Shown: positions 46,174-54,609 of the stretch, one piece after another
Numbering within the stretch: position 1 is the first letter of the stretch
Layout: each line of letters opens with the position of its first letter
NCBI RefSeq assembly: GCF_013409625.1
Contig: NZ_JACCBF010000001.1
Coordinates: 930,001 to 994,000 of the forward strand
Reading direction: 5' to 3'
Source: Nocardioides kongjuensis
GTDB lineage: Bacteria; Actinomycetota; Actinomycetes; Propionibacteriales; Nocardioidaceae
Length of the DNA: 64,000 nt
Notes under the pieces: generated by a model
Database searches by the model: none
The model's input: the letters and a program-made list of their open reading frames with translations, nothing else
Told to the model about the DNA's origin: nothing
Translations under genes and position numbers: made by a program

Positions 46174-46577
46174 AGCGACATCCCTGGCTGGTGCGCCGTC
46201 CGCTGAACCGGGGCGAAGGACGGGTAGTCGCCGATGTCGTAGGCGATCGTCGCCTCGATCTCGTGTGCCCGATCCACGCATTCGGCGATCTGGTGGATCA
46301 TCTCGGCGGCGCGATGAAGCTCCCAGGACTCTCTGTACGACGCGGCGCGCCCGGCGTTGGCATCGCCGTTAATCCACGCCTGCTTGCGAGTCGGCCCGTC
46401 GTGGAACTCGCCGAGCTGGTGCAGTGACTGGCTCAGCGATGCGAGAGCGGAGCTGATGGACCCCAGAACCGCGTAAATCGCGGTCGGGTCGTCGATCGTG
46501 CGCGTCGCGTGAGCAAGGCCGCGGACTGCTTCCCGGAGTTCGTCGGCGTCGGCAACCGGGTCGTTGAAGGTAGGCAT
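46170..46577 (-). CDS. Hypothetical helical protein, 135 residues
   Basis: A mostly helical protein (ELREAVRGLAHATRTI, LGSISSALASLSQSLHQL, EMIHQIAECVDRAHEIE) typical of small accessory proteins in actinobacterial conjugative elements. ATG at 46577 follows GAGGAG. Its stop overlaps the VirB4 start, so it is expressed in the transfer operon. No function is known. Confidence 0.75.
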   Translation of the reverse strand: MPTFNDPVADADELREAVRGLAHATRTIDDPTAIYAVLGSISSALASLSQSLHQLGEFHDGPTRKQAWINGDANAGRAASYRESWELHRAAEMIHQIAECVDRAHEIEATIAYDIGDYPSFAPVQRTAHQPGMSL

Positions 46578-46667
46578 CGGTGGCTCCTCGGTCGATGGCT
46601 TCATCGATGAGGTGCACCGGGCGCTCCGCCGTGTCGCCGGGAGACGGAGCGGCGACCGGCCCAGCCC

Positions 46668-46691
46668 GTGGCCGTGGCCGTGGCCGTGGCC
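46668..46691 (+). repeat. GTGGCC hexanucleotide repeat, four copies
   Basis: Four exact tandem GTGGCC units. Each unit carries a GTG in the frame of the small zinc-ribbon gene that follows, so a change in unit number would alter the number of in-frame start codons without shifting the frame. Confidence 0.85.
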
Positions 46692-46808
46692 GATCTGACG
46701 GAGCCTTGCCCGAACTGCGACACCCTGATGCGGTGGGAGACCTCTCACGAGCGCTGCGACGGCTGCGGTTACATTTGGCCCTGCTGCGAGGGCGCTCCCT
46801 GCAGCTGA
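46686..46808 (+). CDS. Zinc-ribbon microprotein, 40 residues
   Basis: A very short protein with two CxxC pairs, CPNC and CDGCGY, separated by 14 residues, plus a C-terminal CC and C. The pattern is that of a zinc ribbon. It is too short for routine gene callers. The start is uncertain: GTG at 46686 is the last of four in-frame GTGs in the hexamer repeat. It is on the opposite strand to the transfer operon. A similar 39-residue zinc-ribbon gene is at 60055. Confidence 0.6.
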   Translation: MADLTEPCPNCDTLMRWETSHERCDGCGYIWPCCEGAPCS

Positions 46809-46814
46809 TCCTGC

Positions 46815-46979
46815 CTACTCGTCGGCCGCGTCGCCGATATCCCGGCGGCGGACACGGCGGCGCTTGCCGGTCTTGCGAAGCACCGGCCAAGGCTCGCGGA
46901 CTGCGCGGCCGTTGCGGCGGTTCTTGTGGGGCTTACAGAGCTGACAGCCCTTGTGCTGCCGGTGAGGCGAGTGCGCCAT
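46815..46979 (-). CDS. Conserved small basic protein, 54 residues
   Basis: A small basic protein with MAHSPHRQHKGCQLCKPHK followed by an arginine-rich stretch and GKRRRVRRRD. I recognise this as a type widespread in actinobacterial genomes and elements; the CQLC pair and histidines could bind zinc. ATG at 46979. Function unknown, possibly nucleic-acid binding. It lies between the transfer operon and the GTPase cargo block. Confidence 0.75.
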   Translation of the reverse strand: MAHSPHRQHKGCQLCKPHKNRRNGRAVREPWPVLRKTGKRRRVRRRDIGDAADE

Positions 46980-47092
46980 CGTGACGACTCCGATCCGTGA
47001 ACAACACCCGCCACGGAGGGCGGGGTTGGTGCGGGATCGGGGCCATGGAAAGAGGTTACGCCGGACGCCCGACACGTTCCGGGGAACAGAAG

Positions 47093-47124
47093 ACCCCGCA
47101 GGCGTCTCGGGTCACCTGCGGGGT
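47093..47124 (-). terminator. Terminator of the GTPase cassette
   Basis: Perfect 10-bp arms (47093-47102 and 47115-47124) downstream of the 604-residue gene. On the minus strand the hairpin is followed by CTTCTGTTC, a weak T-rich tail. Bases 46980-47219 hold no gene. Confidence 0.6.
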
Positions 47125-47219
47125 CTGGCCAGATCATGGACCAGGTCGGCTCGCTCTGTCCCGGGAATCCGAAATCTCCGGGCTCGGATGCCTTGGGCTA
47201 GCCGGACTAGGGCTCCTCC

Positions 47220-49034
47220 TTAGATCTCGAAGTCGTCGTGTGTCGCGACACGGGCGAGTTCGATCTGGCCGGATGGAAGCACCCAGTAGTGGATGCGCCG
47301 GGCGGAGGGAGTGTTGACCTGGAGGCTTGCCCGCCACGCGATGGCGCCGTCATCCCGGACGCGCACCGGGTCGTCGCCTCCCGAGCCCGTGCGTAGGTGG
47401 TGGACCTCTCGGCTGGGGAGCTGCGGTGCCAATCCTGTGACGATCTCGAAGGCGACATCGGCCACCTTCTCTGGCTTGATTCCCTCGAGTCCTTCGAGCG
47501 ATTCGAGGAATCTTGGACCAATGTGGAAGTCGGCGAGCGGGCGGTTTCGCTGTTCGCTGGGAAGGGTTCGAGTAGCCCACTGGGTGAGGACGAGGTACCG
47601 GAACCCCTGTTCGGGATCGGCGAACCGCGGGCCGTTTCCAGCCGGGCTCTCGGACTTGCTGGTGCTGGTTGCCTTCCGGAGCCGCGCACGGGTGGACTTC
47701 AGGTCGTTCTCCGCCTTGTTCGCCCGCCGTTCGGCCTGGTCCAGCAGGAATCGGAGCTGCTCACGCTCGTCGGCTCCCGCGAGCATTTGCGTCTGGAGGT
47801 TGAGGACCTCGCGCTTGAGCCCGGCAATCTCGGCCGTCAGCCCGTCGACCTTGAGCAGGAGGCCACGGGTCGATTCGGTCTGCCGGTGAGCGGCAGGGGG
47901 CGTCGATGCTGGCTGCGGGGTCGGTCCGGGGCGGCTCCTGTCGAGCATGGCCGGGCTCGGCCGCGGCGTCGCGGCGGCCGGGGGCCGCGTGGGCGACGGC
48001 GGTTCGATCACCTGCACAGGCGACGGAGCCGGCGGCGGCATCGCCAAGGAGGTGACTGCCTCAGGCTCGTCGACCTCGGAGTGCTCCGACTCTTCGCTGA
48101 GCCACGGCGGCCCTCCCGGTAGCAGCGAGGGAGCCGACACGATCGGCTCGGCATCATCGACATCGTGCAGGGCGAGTGCCCAATCCGGCCCTGTCGTCGT
48201 TACCCGGGCAGGGATGACCTCGCCGACGGTCATGAGCGTGCGGAGGTCGTCCTCATGGTTGGCGGTGACGTCAGCACGAAGGACCGTGACGACAACCGGG
48301 GGTGTGGTGGTCTGGGGATAGAGGACCAGTTCCGCGTTCCCGTTGCGCACCTTCGCGACCTTGCTGAGGACGACGTCACCGACGGCGTATTCCGCGAGGG
48401 CCTCACCACTTGCTCGGAGGCTCTGTCTGATGTCGACTCGGTTGCTTTCGGCGTCGTACCAGCCCTCGATCCGCAGGCCCGCTGCCACAATGCGTTCGAT
48501 CGGGACGTCCTCGACAGTGAGCTCTTCTGCGATCGCGGCGGGAAAAAGATTGCCGACGTCCACGAGTGCTCGGCCGGCGACGACCATCTTCACCGTGGTG
48601 TCGACCTTGCGGAGTTCACGCGTGGGAACTGAGTGGAGGAGACCGGCCGCTGCCGCCATCCGGAGCATGTCGGAGATGAGCTTCTGTGTGGCGCGTTCCC
48701 CGTCGGCTTCGTTGAAGGCGAAGCGAAGCGGCGACTTCGAAAGGTCGGTGGCCCACTCATGCCCGACGGGGTAGACGCGGCCGGCGCCACCGTAGACCTG
48801 CGTTCCCTCCGCCATCCGATTGGAGAAGTCCCAGGTGAACGGTCCGGTGGGCATCAGATAGACATCGGCGAGGCTTCCGGCCTCACGTGCGATCTCCTCG
48901 ACATCGATCCAGGGCTTCGTGCGTCCGGCCGGAATCGTCACCACGGCAACCGGCCGTCGGCGAGCGTTGCCGTTGAGCAAGTCCGCGAGGGCGCTTGCAG
49001 AACGCTCGTCGTCGATGAGTTGGACACTGGCCAC
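47220..49034 (-). CDS. S1-like/coiled-coil protein of the GTPase cassette, 604 residues
   Basis: N-terminal region (about 1-190) with MPTGPFTWDF and VYGGAGRVYPVGHEW, no known family. Residues about 215-300 contain two OB/S1-like units (VGDVVLSKVAKVRNGNAEL; VGEVIPARVTTTGPDWALAL), suggesting nucleic-acid binding. A proline-rich linker (about 320-390) is followed by a coiled coil (about 395-465, with the repeat LKREVLNLQTQML). The C-terminal 120 residues form another globular unit. GTG start at 49034, nine bases after the previous gene. No nuclease or toxin motif is visible. Third gene of a three-gene cargo block. Confidence 0.75.
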   Translation of the reverse strand: MASVQLIDDERSASALADLLNGNARRRPVAVVTIPAGRTKPWIDVEEIAREAGSLADVYLMPTGPFTWDFSNRMAEGTQVYGGAGRVYPVGHEWATDLSKSPLRFAFNEADGERATQKLISDMLRMAAAAGLLHSVPTRELRKVDTTVKMVVAGRALVDVGNLFPAAIAEELTVEDVPIERIVAAGLRIEGWYDAESNRVDIRQSLRASGEALAEYAVGDVVLSKVAKVRNGNAELVLYPQTTTPPVVVTVLRADVTANHEDDLRTLMTVGEVIPARVTTTGPDWALALHDVDDAEPIVSAPSLLPGGPPWLSEESEHSEVDEPEAVTSLAMPPPAPSPVQVIEPPSPTRPPAAATPRPSPAMLDRSRPGPTPQPASTPPAAHRQTESTRGLLLKVDGLTAEIAGLKREVLNLQTQMLAGADEREQLRFLLDQAERRANKAENDLKSTRARLRKATSTSKSESPAGNGPRFADPEQGFRYLVLTQWATRTLPSEQRNRPLADFHIGPRFLESLEGLEGIKPEKVADVAFEIVTGLAPQLPSREVHHLRTGSGGDDPVRVRDDGAIAWRASLQVNTPSARRIHYWVLPSGQIELARVATHDDFEI

Positions 49035-49043
49035 GACCTGAGC

Positions 49044-49478
49044 CTAGGAAGGTGGCCCGACAGAAGGTGGGGAATCTCCAGACTCCCACCCTGGTAGCAG
49101 GGCGGTGGTCACGTCGGCTGCGGAGGGCGGACGCTCCGCATCCCAGAAGCGTGCATACGTATCGGCGACAACTGGCCAGACCTCGCGGATGCCCGCCTCG
49201 ACTGAGTCGACGGCTGATCCAAGGTCGCCGATGAGGATGAACTCATGAGGGATGACGCGTCCCGAAGCATCTCTTCTTCCCATCGGATCCGGAAACCGGA
49301 GCGCTAGTCGCCCGGCTGCCCGACGCCAGGCGGACGGTCCGTCGCTGAGTTCGGCGAATGCACGCTCATACTCCGCTAGCGGGTCACCTAGACCCGCGTC
49401 TAGAAGAAACCGGAAGCCCCACGCACGTCCGCGGGTCGCCCAGATGAGGTGACCTGGAACTGCGTGCCGATCGATCAC
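49044..49478 (-). CDS. Hypothetical partner protein of the GTPase cassette, 144 residues
   Basis: A compact protein with HAVPGHLIWATRGRAWGFRF at the start and HEFILIGDLGSAVDSVEAG in the middle, then a tryptophan-containing helix REVWPVVADTYARFW. No known family is recognised. GTG at 49478 forms a GTGA overlap with the GTPase gene's stop, so the two are made together. It may bridge the GTPase and the S1/coiled-coil protein. Confidence 0.75.
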   Translation of the reverse strand: MIDRHAVPGHLIWATRGRAWGFRFLLDAGLGDPLAEYERAFAELSDGPSAWRRAAGRLALRFPDPMGRRDASGRVIPHEFILIGDLGSAVDSVEAGIREVWPVVADTYARFWDAERPPSAADVTTALLPGWESGDSPPSVGPPS

Positions 49479-50668
49479 TTCTGGGTCCTGATGACGCGAT
49501 CCGAAACCCCCTGTTCGAGGTCGAGCTTGAACTGGGTCAACATCGCGCGCAGATAGTGGTTCTGTGCTCGTGCCTGCTCGTTCATCTCCTTGAGCTTGGG
49601 TCCCGCCACCTTGATGGCTGCAGCGAGCGCCGGCAGTGCCTTGGCCACGAACTCGGCTCGCTTGTCGGACTTGGCAACCTTCTTGAGGAGCTTCTCAACG
49701 CCCGCGAACTTCGCCCCCGTCAGGGCAGCCGCGATCACATCGGCGCCGTCAGCGAGCGAGTCGACGACCTTTCGTGGCAGCGTCATCCGCTCTTCCCACA
49801 GAACGCGGCGCTCCAACGGCAGGAGGGAAGCGATGGGAAGGATGAGATCCAGTCCGATGCGCTGCGTCAGGTCGATTTCGGCCGGCTCGCTCGTGTCCGG
49901 CTTGAGCTCGAACTTGGCGGACGAGAGGAGCATGAAGTCCTCGCCAATAGACAGGGCATCCGGTGTGACGATGAGTTCCGCGATGCTCGAGCGGAGCCGG
50001 TCTAGATCCTCGGCGGCCTTGAGAATGACGAGCTCTCGGAAGGTATTGACATCCCAATCGGGGAACAGGTCGGCCTTCGACAGCGACAAGATCCAGATCC
50101 TGGGGAACTCGACGAGCGGGCCATCGTCGGCGAGTAGATCATCCTTGAGTCGCATGAGGTTCTGGCGGAAGTTGCCGAGCAACGACTTCAAGTAGCGCTC
50201 TTCTTCTCCGCGGTAATCGAGCAGCTTCTGGCCGTCGACCAAGAGCAGAGCGACGTCCGAGCTCAGCAGCGTCTTGAAGGTGTCAATGCGACGCATTCGC
50301 TCCTCGGCACTGGTGGGATCCTCCTCGAACCATTCGCCCGGGTAGTCGTGCCAGGCGAGGTGCAACTCGTCGAACGGCCGCTTCTTCGCCTCGTCGCCTT
50401 CGCCGCCCTTCAGCTTGACCGAGAAGTCGTAGGTCGTGTTGGCGAAGCGGGTGGGCATGGGCGCCGTTGCGCTGTCCCTCATGCCGAGGTAGTTCTGGTA
50501 CAGACGATTTCCCTGGCCGGTCTTGTCTGCGACCAGGTCCCAGAGGTCGTTCTTGTAGGAGCCCTCCTGGGTGGGTCCGTAGAACGAGGAGACCAGGACG
50601 GTCTTGCCCGATCCGGACTCGCCAAAGACTGCAATGTTCTGTTGCCGGATGCGCGGGTACCTCGCCAT
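49475..50668 (-). CDS. P-loop GTPase (TRAFAC-like), 397 residues
   Basis: P-loop GESGSGKT at 16-23, a DxxG-like HDYPGEWF (about 107-114), and SKAD (197-200) in place of NKxD, which together indicate a Ras-like GTPase fold. A large helical C-terminal part (about 300-397, with a lysine-rich KKVAKSDKRAEF stretch) follows. It resembles GTPases predicted to act in bacterial conflict systems, but I cannot assign a named subfamily with certainty. ATG at 50668; an upstream GTG at 50686 is possible. First gene of the cargo cassette. Bases 50669-50802 probably hold its promoter. Confidence 0.82.
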   Translation of the reverse strand: MARYPRIRQQNIAVFGESGSGKTVLVSSFYGPTQEGSYKNDLWDLVADKTGQGNRLYQNYLGMRDSATAPMPTRFANTTYDFSVKLKGGEGDEAKKRPFDELHLAWHDYPGEWFEEDPTSAEERMRRIDTFKTLLSSDVALLLVDGQKLLDYRGEEERYLKSLLGNFRQNLMRLKDDLLADDGPLVEFPRIWILSLSKADLFPDWDVNTFRELVILKAAEDLDRLRSSIAELIVTPDALSIGEDFMLLSSAKFELKPDTSEPAEIDLTQRIGLDLILPIASLLPLERRVLWEERMTLPRKVVDSLADGADVIAAALTGAKFAGVEKLLKKVAKSDKRAEFVAKALPALAAAIKVAGPKLKEMNEQARAQNHYLRAMLTQFKLDLEQGVSDRVIRTQK

Positions 50669-50802
50669 GGCGCGAACGTATCCCACAGGCCCGACTGTTT
50701 GGGCGCCACTCCTTGACGCGGGACGTGCACGCCGGTGGCGGCTTCGCGCCGAGTGCGGTCACGCCCGGCGGGCACTCGACTCTCCAGCGCATGTCGGCGT
50801 CA

Positions 50803-52257
50803 TTAAATGGAGCGTGAGAGTGGAAGTGCAGCCACTGCGAAGGATTGCGCCTGCTGACCCCAGACCCGCCGGGTCTCGCATGACGCCTGGATCGCGGCCT
50901 GCTCGATCGCCGCCACAGCGCGCTCGAGCTCGTCGGGGTCACTGGCGCTGACGGCGACGAATCCGGTCGCCCGCAGAACGCCGTGCCCGGCGGTCAGGTC
51001 GGCCTCCTGCTGGAGGACGTCCTGGTACTCCGCAGTGTGCTGGGCGTCCTCGATCTGCCCGATCTTCTGTCGCTGGGCGGCGTCGGAGATGTACTCGGTC
51101 TTCTTCTTGCGGATGTCGCGGGCAGCGCGGTCTGTGCGCATCGGCGTGTAGAGGAGCGTGAAGGTCCGCCGGATCCCTGAAGACAGCAGCAGGGGCGCGA
51201 GGAAGCCGGGGTACACGAGGGAGCGTGGCCACTCGCTGATCCAGAGCACGCAGTGGTGGGCGGAGTCGCTGCGCAACGAGCCCCACGACTCGGTGACCGC
51301 GACTGGGCCCGCGGTTGCGAGGTCGCGGCCGATGTCGCCCTGGCGCTCAAGTGCGCCCGCGACGGCCGGGTCGTATGCGGCCCGCAGGATCAGCGCAAGG
51401 TCGCCGGCCGTGAGCCACTCGCCGGGGGAGAGGTCGGCGGACCGGAGGGCGGCCAGCATGGTCGCCATCTCCTGCCGGAGCACGGCCGCCGCCCCTCGCA
51501 TGCCTCCGCCGGCGGCCCGGATCGCTCGCCCGGTCACTTTCATGTCGAGTGAGATCGAGACGGTCGACGCATGGCGCTCGCCCGCGGGGCCAGCGCGGTC
51601 GACCAGCTCGCCGTACGTCGCCGACGCCCACGAGCCTGAGCGGTTGCCGTGTTGCTCCCACCAGTCCGCCAGGCCCTTGCCGGAGTCGGGCAGCGTCCGC
51701 TCCATCACCTGCACGGAGGCGATCCGCCCCGAGCGGCATGCCGTCGCGAGGACCCGGCCCCACGAGACGACACGGCGCTCCTGCTCAGCTGGGTCGAGGA
51801 GCACGAACGCGGGGTGGGAGACACCGACGATCACGGTCAGGGTCGAAGCGTGCGGGTCGTGGACCATGACGGCGTCCGTCTCTGGGTCGACCCACAGCCG
51901 CAGCCGAGCCGCGTCGCCGGGCAGCGCCAGCGTTCCGGCCGGCCGGGGCTTCAGGACTCGACGGCGATACAGCAGCTGCCCGCCCGCTGATCGCCAGAGC
52001 CAGCGCGCGCCGATCGGCGCCCATTCGATGAGCTTGCGCCCTCCGACACCGACGAATGCCAGCGTCACGAAGAACAGGATGATCGGGAACGTCATCACCA
52101 CGGCGCCGACGTACAGACCGATGATCAACGTGCCCGACGCGAGGCTGGCCATGACGAGTTGGGGCCCGGAGAGGCCGAGCAGTATGCCGCGCCGCGTCAG
52201 GCGCGAGAACTTGATCGGGGTCAGCTCTCGCTCGCTGGTCGTGGTGGCCACGGCCAA
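50803..52257 (-). CDS. SCO6880-type conjugation protein (VirB4 N-terminal-like, membrane anchored)
   Basis: A 484-residue protein. Two adjacent N-terminal membrane helices (about 30-75, VMASLASGTLIIGLYVGAVV) resemble PrgI, and the rest has the shape of a VirB4 N-terminal domain without Walker motifs. I know this type as the SCO6880 family in actinobacterial conjugative elements. The start is either TTG 52257, right after the upstream stop, or GTG 52251; AGGAAGAAG precedes both. It probably works with the short VirB4 ATPase at 44680. Confidence 0.82.
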   Translation of the reverse strand: MAVATTTSERELTPIKFSRLTRRGILLGLSGPQLVMASLASGTLIIGLYVGAVVMTFPIILFFVTLAFVGVGGRKLIEWAPIGARWLWRSAGGQLLYRRRVLKPRPAGTLALPGDAARLRLWVDPETDAVMVHDPHASTLTVIVGVSHPAFVLLDPAEQERRVVSWGRVLATACRSGRIASVQVMERTLPDSGKGLADWWEQHGNRSGSWASATYGELVDRAGPAGERHASTVSISLDMKVTGRAIRAAGGGMRGAAAVLRQEMATMLAALRSADLSPGEWLTAGDLALILRAAYDPAVAGALERQGDIGRDLATAGPVAVTESWGSLRSDSAHHCVLWISEWPRSLVYPGFLAPLLLSSGIRRTFTLLYTPMRTDRAARDIRKKKTEYISDAAQRQKIGQIEDAQHTAEYQDVLQQEADLTAGHGVLRATGFVAVSASDPDELERAVAAIEQAAIQASCETRRVWGQQAQSFAVAALPLSRSI

Positions 52258-53550
52258 TCACTTCTTCCTAGCGGTGTCGACCAGCGTCGAGTCTGCGACC
52301 GGGGGTGGAACTTTCGATGGAGCGGCGGACTCATGTGCCTGGGCCTGCCCGGTCGCTTGGGCGGCGACGAAGTTGCCGAGCCGAGGTCCGGCCGCTGCCG
52401 CCTCCTTCGCGACCACGACTCCAGCGGCAACTGCACCGCCCGCCGCGGCAGCGCCTCCGGACGCGCCACCTGCTGCGGCGCCTCCGCCGCCGGTTCCACC
52501 TGACGGTCCGCCCGTGGATGGTCCGGTGGCCGCGGGCGAGGCGCCGGACGTCGTTCCGCCGCCACCGTCTGCGCCGCCCCCGCCCAGGACCTTTGCCGGC
52601 TCGCTGCCGGTGCGGCGCGACAGCGGGATCGGCATCGGCCGGTTGAGCGAGGACTTGGCCTCCTGTTCGGCCGACATCGCGTGGTACATGTCGAAGCCCA
52701 TGAACGCGATGGCCTTGTAGGTCAGGTACGGCGCGAACCCGGCCATCAGCATCAGTACGACGCCCGCCATCGGCTGGCTGACGGACTCGAGGTCGGCATC
52801 GATCGGCGCCGAGACCTGGGCGGTGGCGAGCAGGAAGATCACCACGAGGACGACCTTCGACAGGATCATCGCGATCACGAAAGTCGCCCAGCGGCTCACC
52901 CACGTCCGTGTGTGGTCCCAGCTGGCACCCGCGAGCGCGATCGGTGCGAAGACGATCGCGATCAGAAGCAGGGCCTTGCGGATCAGCAGGCTGATCCACA
53001 CCACCATCGCTCCAATGATGGCCAGGCTGGCGAGGAAGATCGTGAGGATCGCTCCGGCGCCGGGAGAGCTGAGGTTGATAGCGCCGAGTCCTGCGGCGAG
53101 TACGGCGACCTTGTCGCCCATCTCGTTCATGTTGGTGCCGGCTGCGTTGACGATGCCGATGCAGAGCTGGTCGGTGATCTCGAGCGCGGTTGCGAGCAGG
53201 GCGAGGGCGACGAAGGACCCGAGGATCGACTTGGCGAGTCCGAGTGCGGCTCTGGAGAGTGCGGCTGGTTCACGACGGATCATGCCGCCGATGACCTGGA
53301 GCATGAAGAAGCCGAGCATCACGAAGACGCCGACGCCGAACATGATGTTGTAGACCTTGGTGTACTCGCCGCTGGTCACGTCGACGTACGTCGTGGTGTC
53401 GATGACCTTCCAGACGGAGGTGAACATCCACTCGGCGGCGCCGCCCATGCCCTGAGCGAGCCAGTCGAACGGCGCGGTGATGACCGCGCCGGCCGCGTCG
53501 CCAGCGGCGTTGCAGACCTCGTGGATCACCGGTACGTCACAGACACCCAT
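52258..53550 (-). CDS. VirB6/TrbL-like polytopic membrane protein
   Basis: A 430-residue protein with about six membrane segments between residues 65 and 285 (for example FMLQVIGGMI, LGSFVALALLATALEI, KALLLIAIVFAPIALAG). A glycine/alanine/proline-rich low-complexity cytoplasmic tail runs over the last 110 residues. This is the usual form of the channel membrane component in Gram-positive conjugation systems. The ATG at 53550 is followed by a short periplasmic-like N-terminus with two cysteines. The low-complexity tail is a likely site of length variation. Confidence 0.85.
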   Translation of the reverse strand: MGVCDVPVIHEVCNAAGDAAGAVITAPFDWLAQGMGGAAEWMFTSVWKVIDTTTYVDVTSGEYTKVYNIMFGVGVFVMLGFFMLQVIGGMIRREPAALSRAALGLAKSILGSFVALALLATALEITDQLCIGIVNAAGTNMNEMGDKVAVLAAGLGAINLSSPGAGAILTIFLASLAIIGAMVVWISLLIRKALLLIAIVFAPIALAGASWDHTRTWVSRWATFVIAMILSKVVLVVIFLLATAQVSAPIDADLESVSQPMAGVVLMLMAGFAPYLTYKAIAFMGFDMYHAMSAEQEAKSSLNRPMPIPLSRRTGSEPAKVLGGGGADGGGGTTSGASPAATGPSTGGPSGGTGGGGAAAGGASGGAAAAGGAVAAGVVVAKEAAAAGPRLGNFVAAQATGQAQAHESAAPSKVPPPVADSTLVDTARKK

Positions 53551-53560
53551 GATCGATCCC

Positions 53561-53866
53561 TCAGACCTGCTGGCCGACGTTCCAGAAGAAGTTCACGAGA
53601 GTCACCGACGCGCCGCAGACGATGGCGGCACCGAGGGCCACGAGTACGCCGAGCTTGCCCCGACCGGCCAGGTGGGGGTTCGACGAGTTGGCTCCGAGCG
53701 CCCAGACGATCGCCGAGATGATCAGCGCGAGGACGGCCAGCACGAGGCCAACCGTCATGGAGGCTCCGACGATCTTCTTGAGCTGGCCGATCCCGGGCAG
53801 GCCGTTGGAATTGGGATCGATCGAGATGTCGAGAGGGAGCAGGAGCGCTGCTGTGAGTAGGTCCAT
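53561..53866 (-). CDS. Small two-span membrane protein (pilin-like position), 101 residues
   Basis: Two membrane helices (ASMTVGLVLAVLALIISAIVW about 35-55, and LGVLVALGAAIVCGASVTLV about 72-91) with a short ordered linker. It is a paralogue of the next gene at 53901 by layout and by the A-x-W-A..SSxxxH/W segment. In such elements these are small channel or pilin-like proteins. ATG at 53866 is preceded by CTCC on the opposite sense (GGAG). It lies 11 bases before the VirB6-like gene. Confidence 0.8.
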   Translation of the reverse strand: MDLLTAALLLPLDISIDPNSNGLPGIGQLKKIVGASMTVGLVLAVLALIISAIVWALGANSSNPHLAGRGKLGVLVALGAAIVCGASVTLVNFFWNVGQQV

Positions 53867-53900
53867 CGGAGGGACTCCTGACGTCGAACGGGTGGACGTC

Positions 53901-54194
53901 TTAGAGGTGTGGGCCGATGTCCAGCAGCCAGTTGGCCCACGTGAGTGCAGCGCCTGTGAGCGCCGCTCCGCCAATCGCGACGAAGCAGCCGAGCTTCGCC
54001 TTCTGAGCGGTGTGCCAACTTCCTGAGCTGGAAGCGATTGCCCAGGTCGTTGCCGAGACGATGAGCATGAGTACGGCGACGATCAGGCCGTACGTGAGCA
54101 AGGCGCCGACGATGGCGCGGAGGTCTCCCGAGCCGCCCACGGCCCCGAAGTTTGGTCCAACGTCACCTGCGGCGAGACGGAATGGAGTCGTCAT
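53901..54194 (-). CDS. Small two-span membrane protein, paralogue of 53561
   Basis: A 97-residue protein with helices LLTYGLIVAVLMLIVSATTWA (about 32-52) and LGCFVAIGGAALTGAALTWA (about 68-88). The arrangement matches the adjacent 101-residue protein, so this looks like a tandem duplication that has diverged. ATG at 54194. Probably a structural part of the conjugation channel. Confidence 0.78.
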   Translation of the reverse strand: MTTPFRLAAGDVGPNFGAVGGSGDLRAIVGALLTYGLIVAVLMLIVSATTWAIASSSGSWHTAQKAKLGCFVAIGGAALTGAALTWANWLLDIGPHL

Positions 54195-54306
54195 GCCCCT
54201 AGGTACCAATCGATCTGCACCGTGCGATAGGAGCGGACTCGATGGCGGTGTCGGCTGGTGCAACGTTCAGGCCTCGGCCGGATGTCCGTGGCGCTAACCT
54301 CGCCTC

Positions 54307-54561
54307 ATGCAGATGTACCTGCAGAGTCCGAACGCGCTCTCGAACAAGGAGATCGACGAGGTCTACTCGTTGGCTGAGCAGCACGATGTAGGCATCTGCC
54401 TCTATGGCGGCACGCAATCACCGTCCAGGGGCGCGGCGGAGTGGTCGGCCTCCGGCAGTGTCTTCGCTCTGCGGCGCTTCATGAAGGCGGTCGGATTCAG
54501 GGCGATCTCCAAGCCGTCGTATCCAGAGGTCCGATGGACCGACAAGAACAGGTGGGAGTGA
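54307..54561 (+). CDS. Hypothetical protein, 84 residues
   Basis: Encoded against the direction of the transfer operon. It has a soluble, mixed composition (YLQSPNALSNKEIDEVYSLA, then HDVGICLYGG) and codons with G or C in most third positions, as in its neighbours. No family recognised and no strong ribosome site. The position in a 415-base gap of the operon suggests a real but accessory gene. Moderate confidence only. Confidence 0.5.
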   Translation: MQMYLQSPNALSNKEIDEVYSLAEQHDVGICLYGGTQSPSRGAAEWSASGSVFALRRFMKAVGFRAISKPSYPEVRWTDKNRWE

Positions 54562-54609
54562 CGTCTGCTCTGCGTAGCACCGAGGCGGTGGAAGGCGTGC
54601 GTGAGCGGC

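Noticed and set aside
46174..46281. Extended N-terminus of the VirB4-like protein
   Set aside because: The extra residues are an out-of-frame reading of the previous gene. GTG 46173 with a GTGA overlap fits the operon style.
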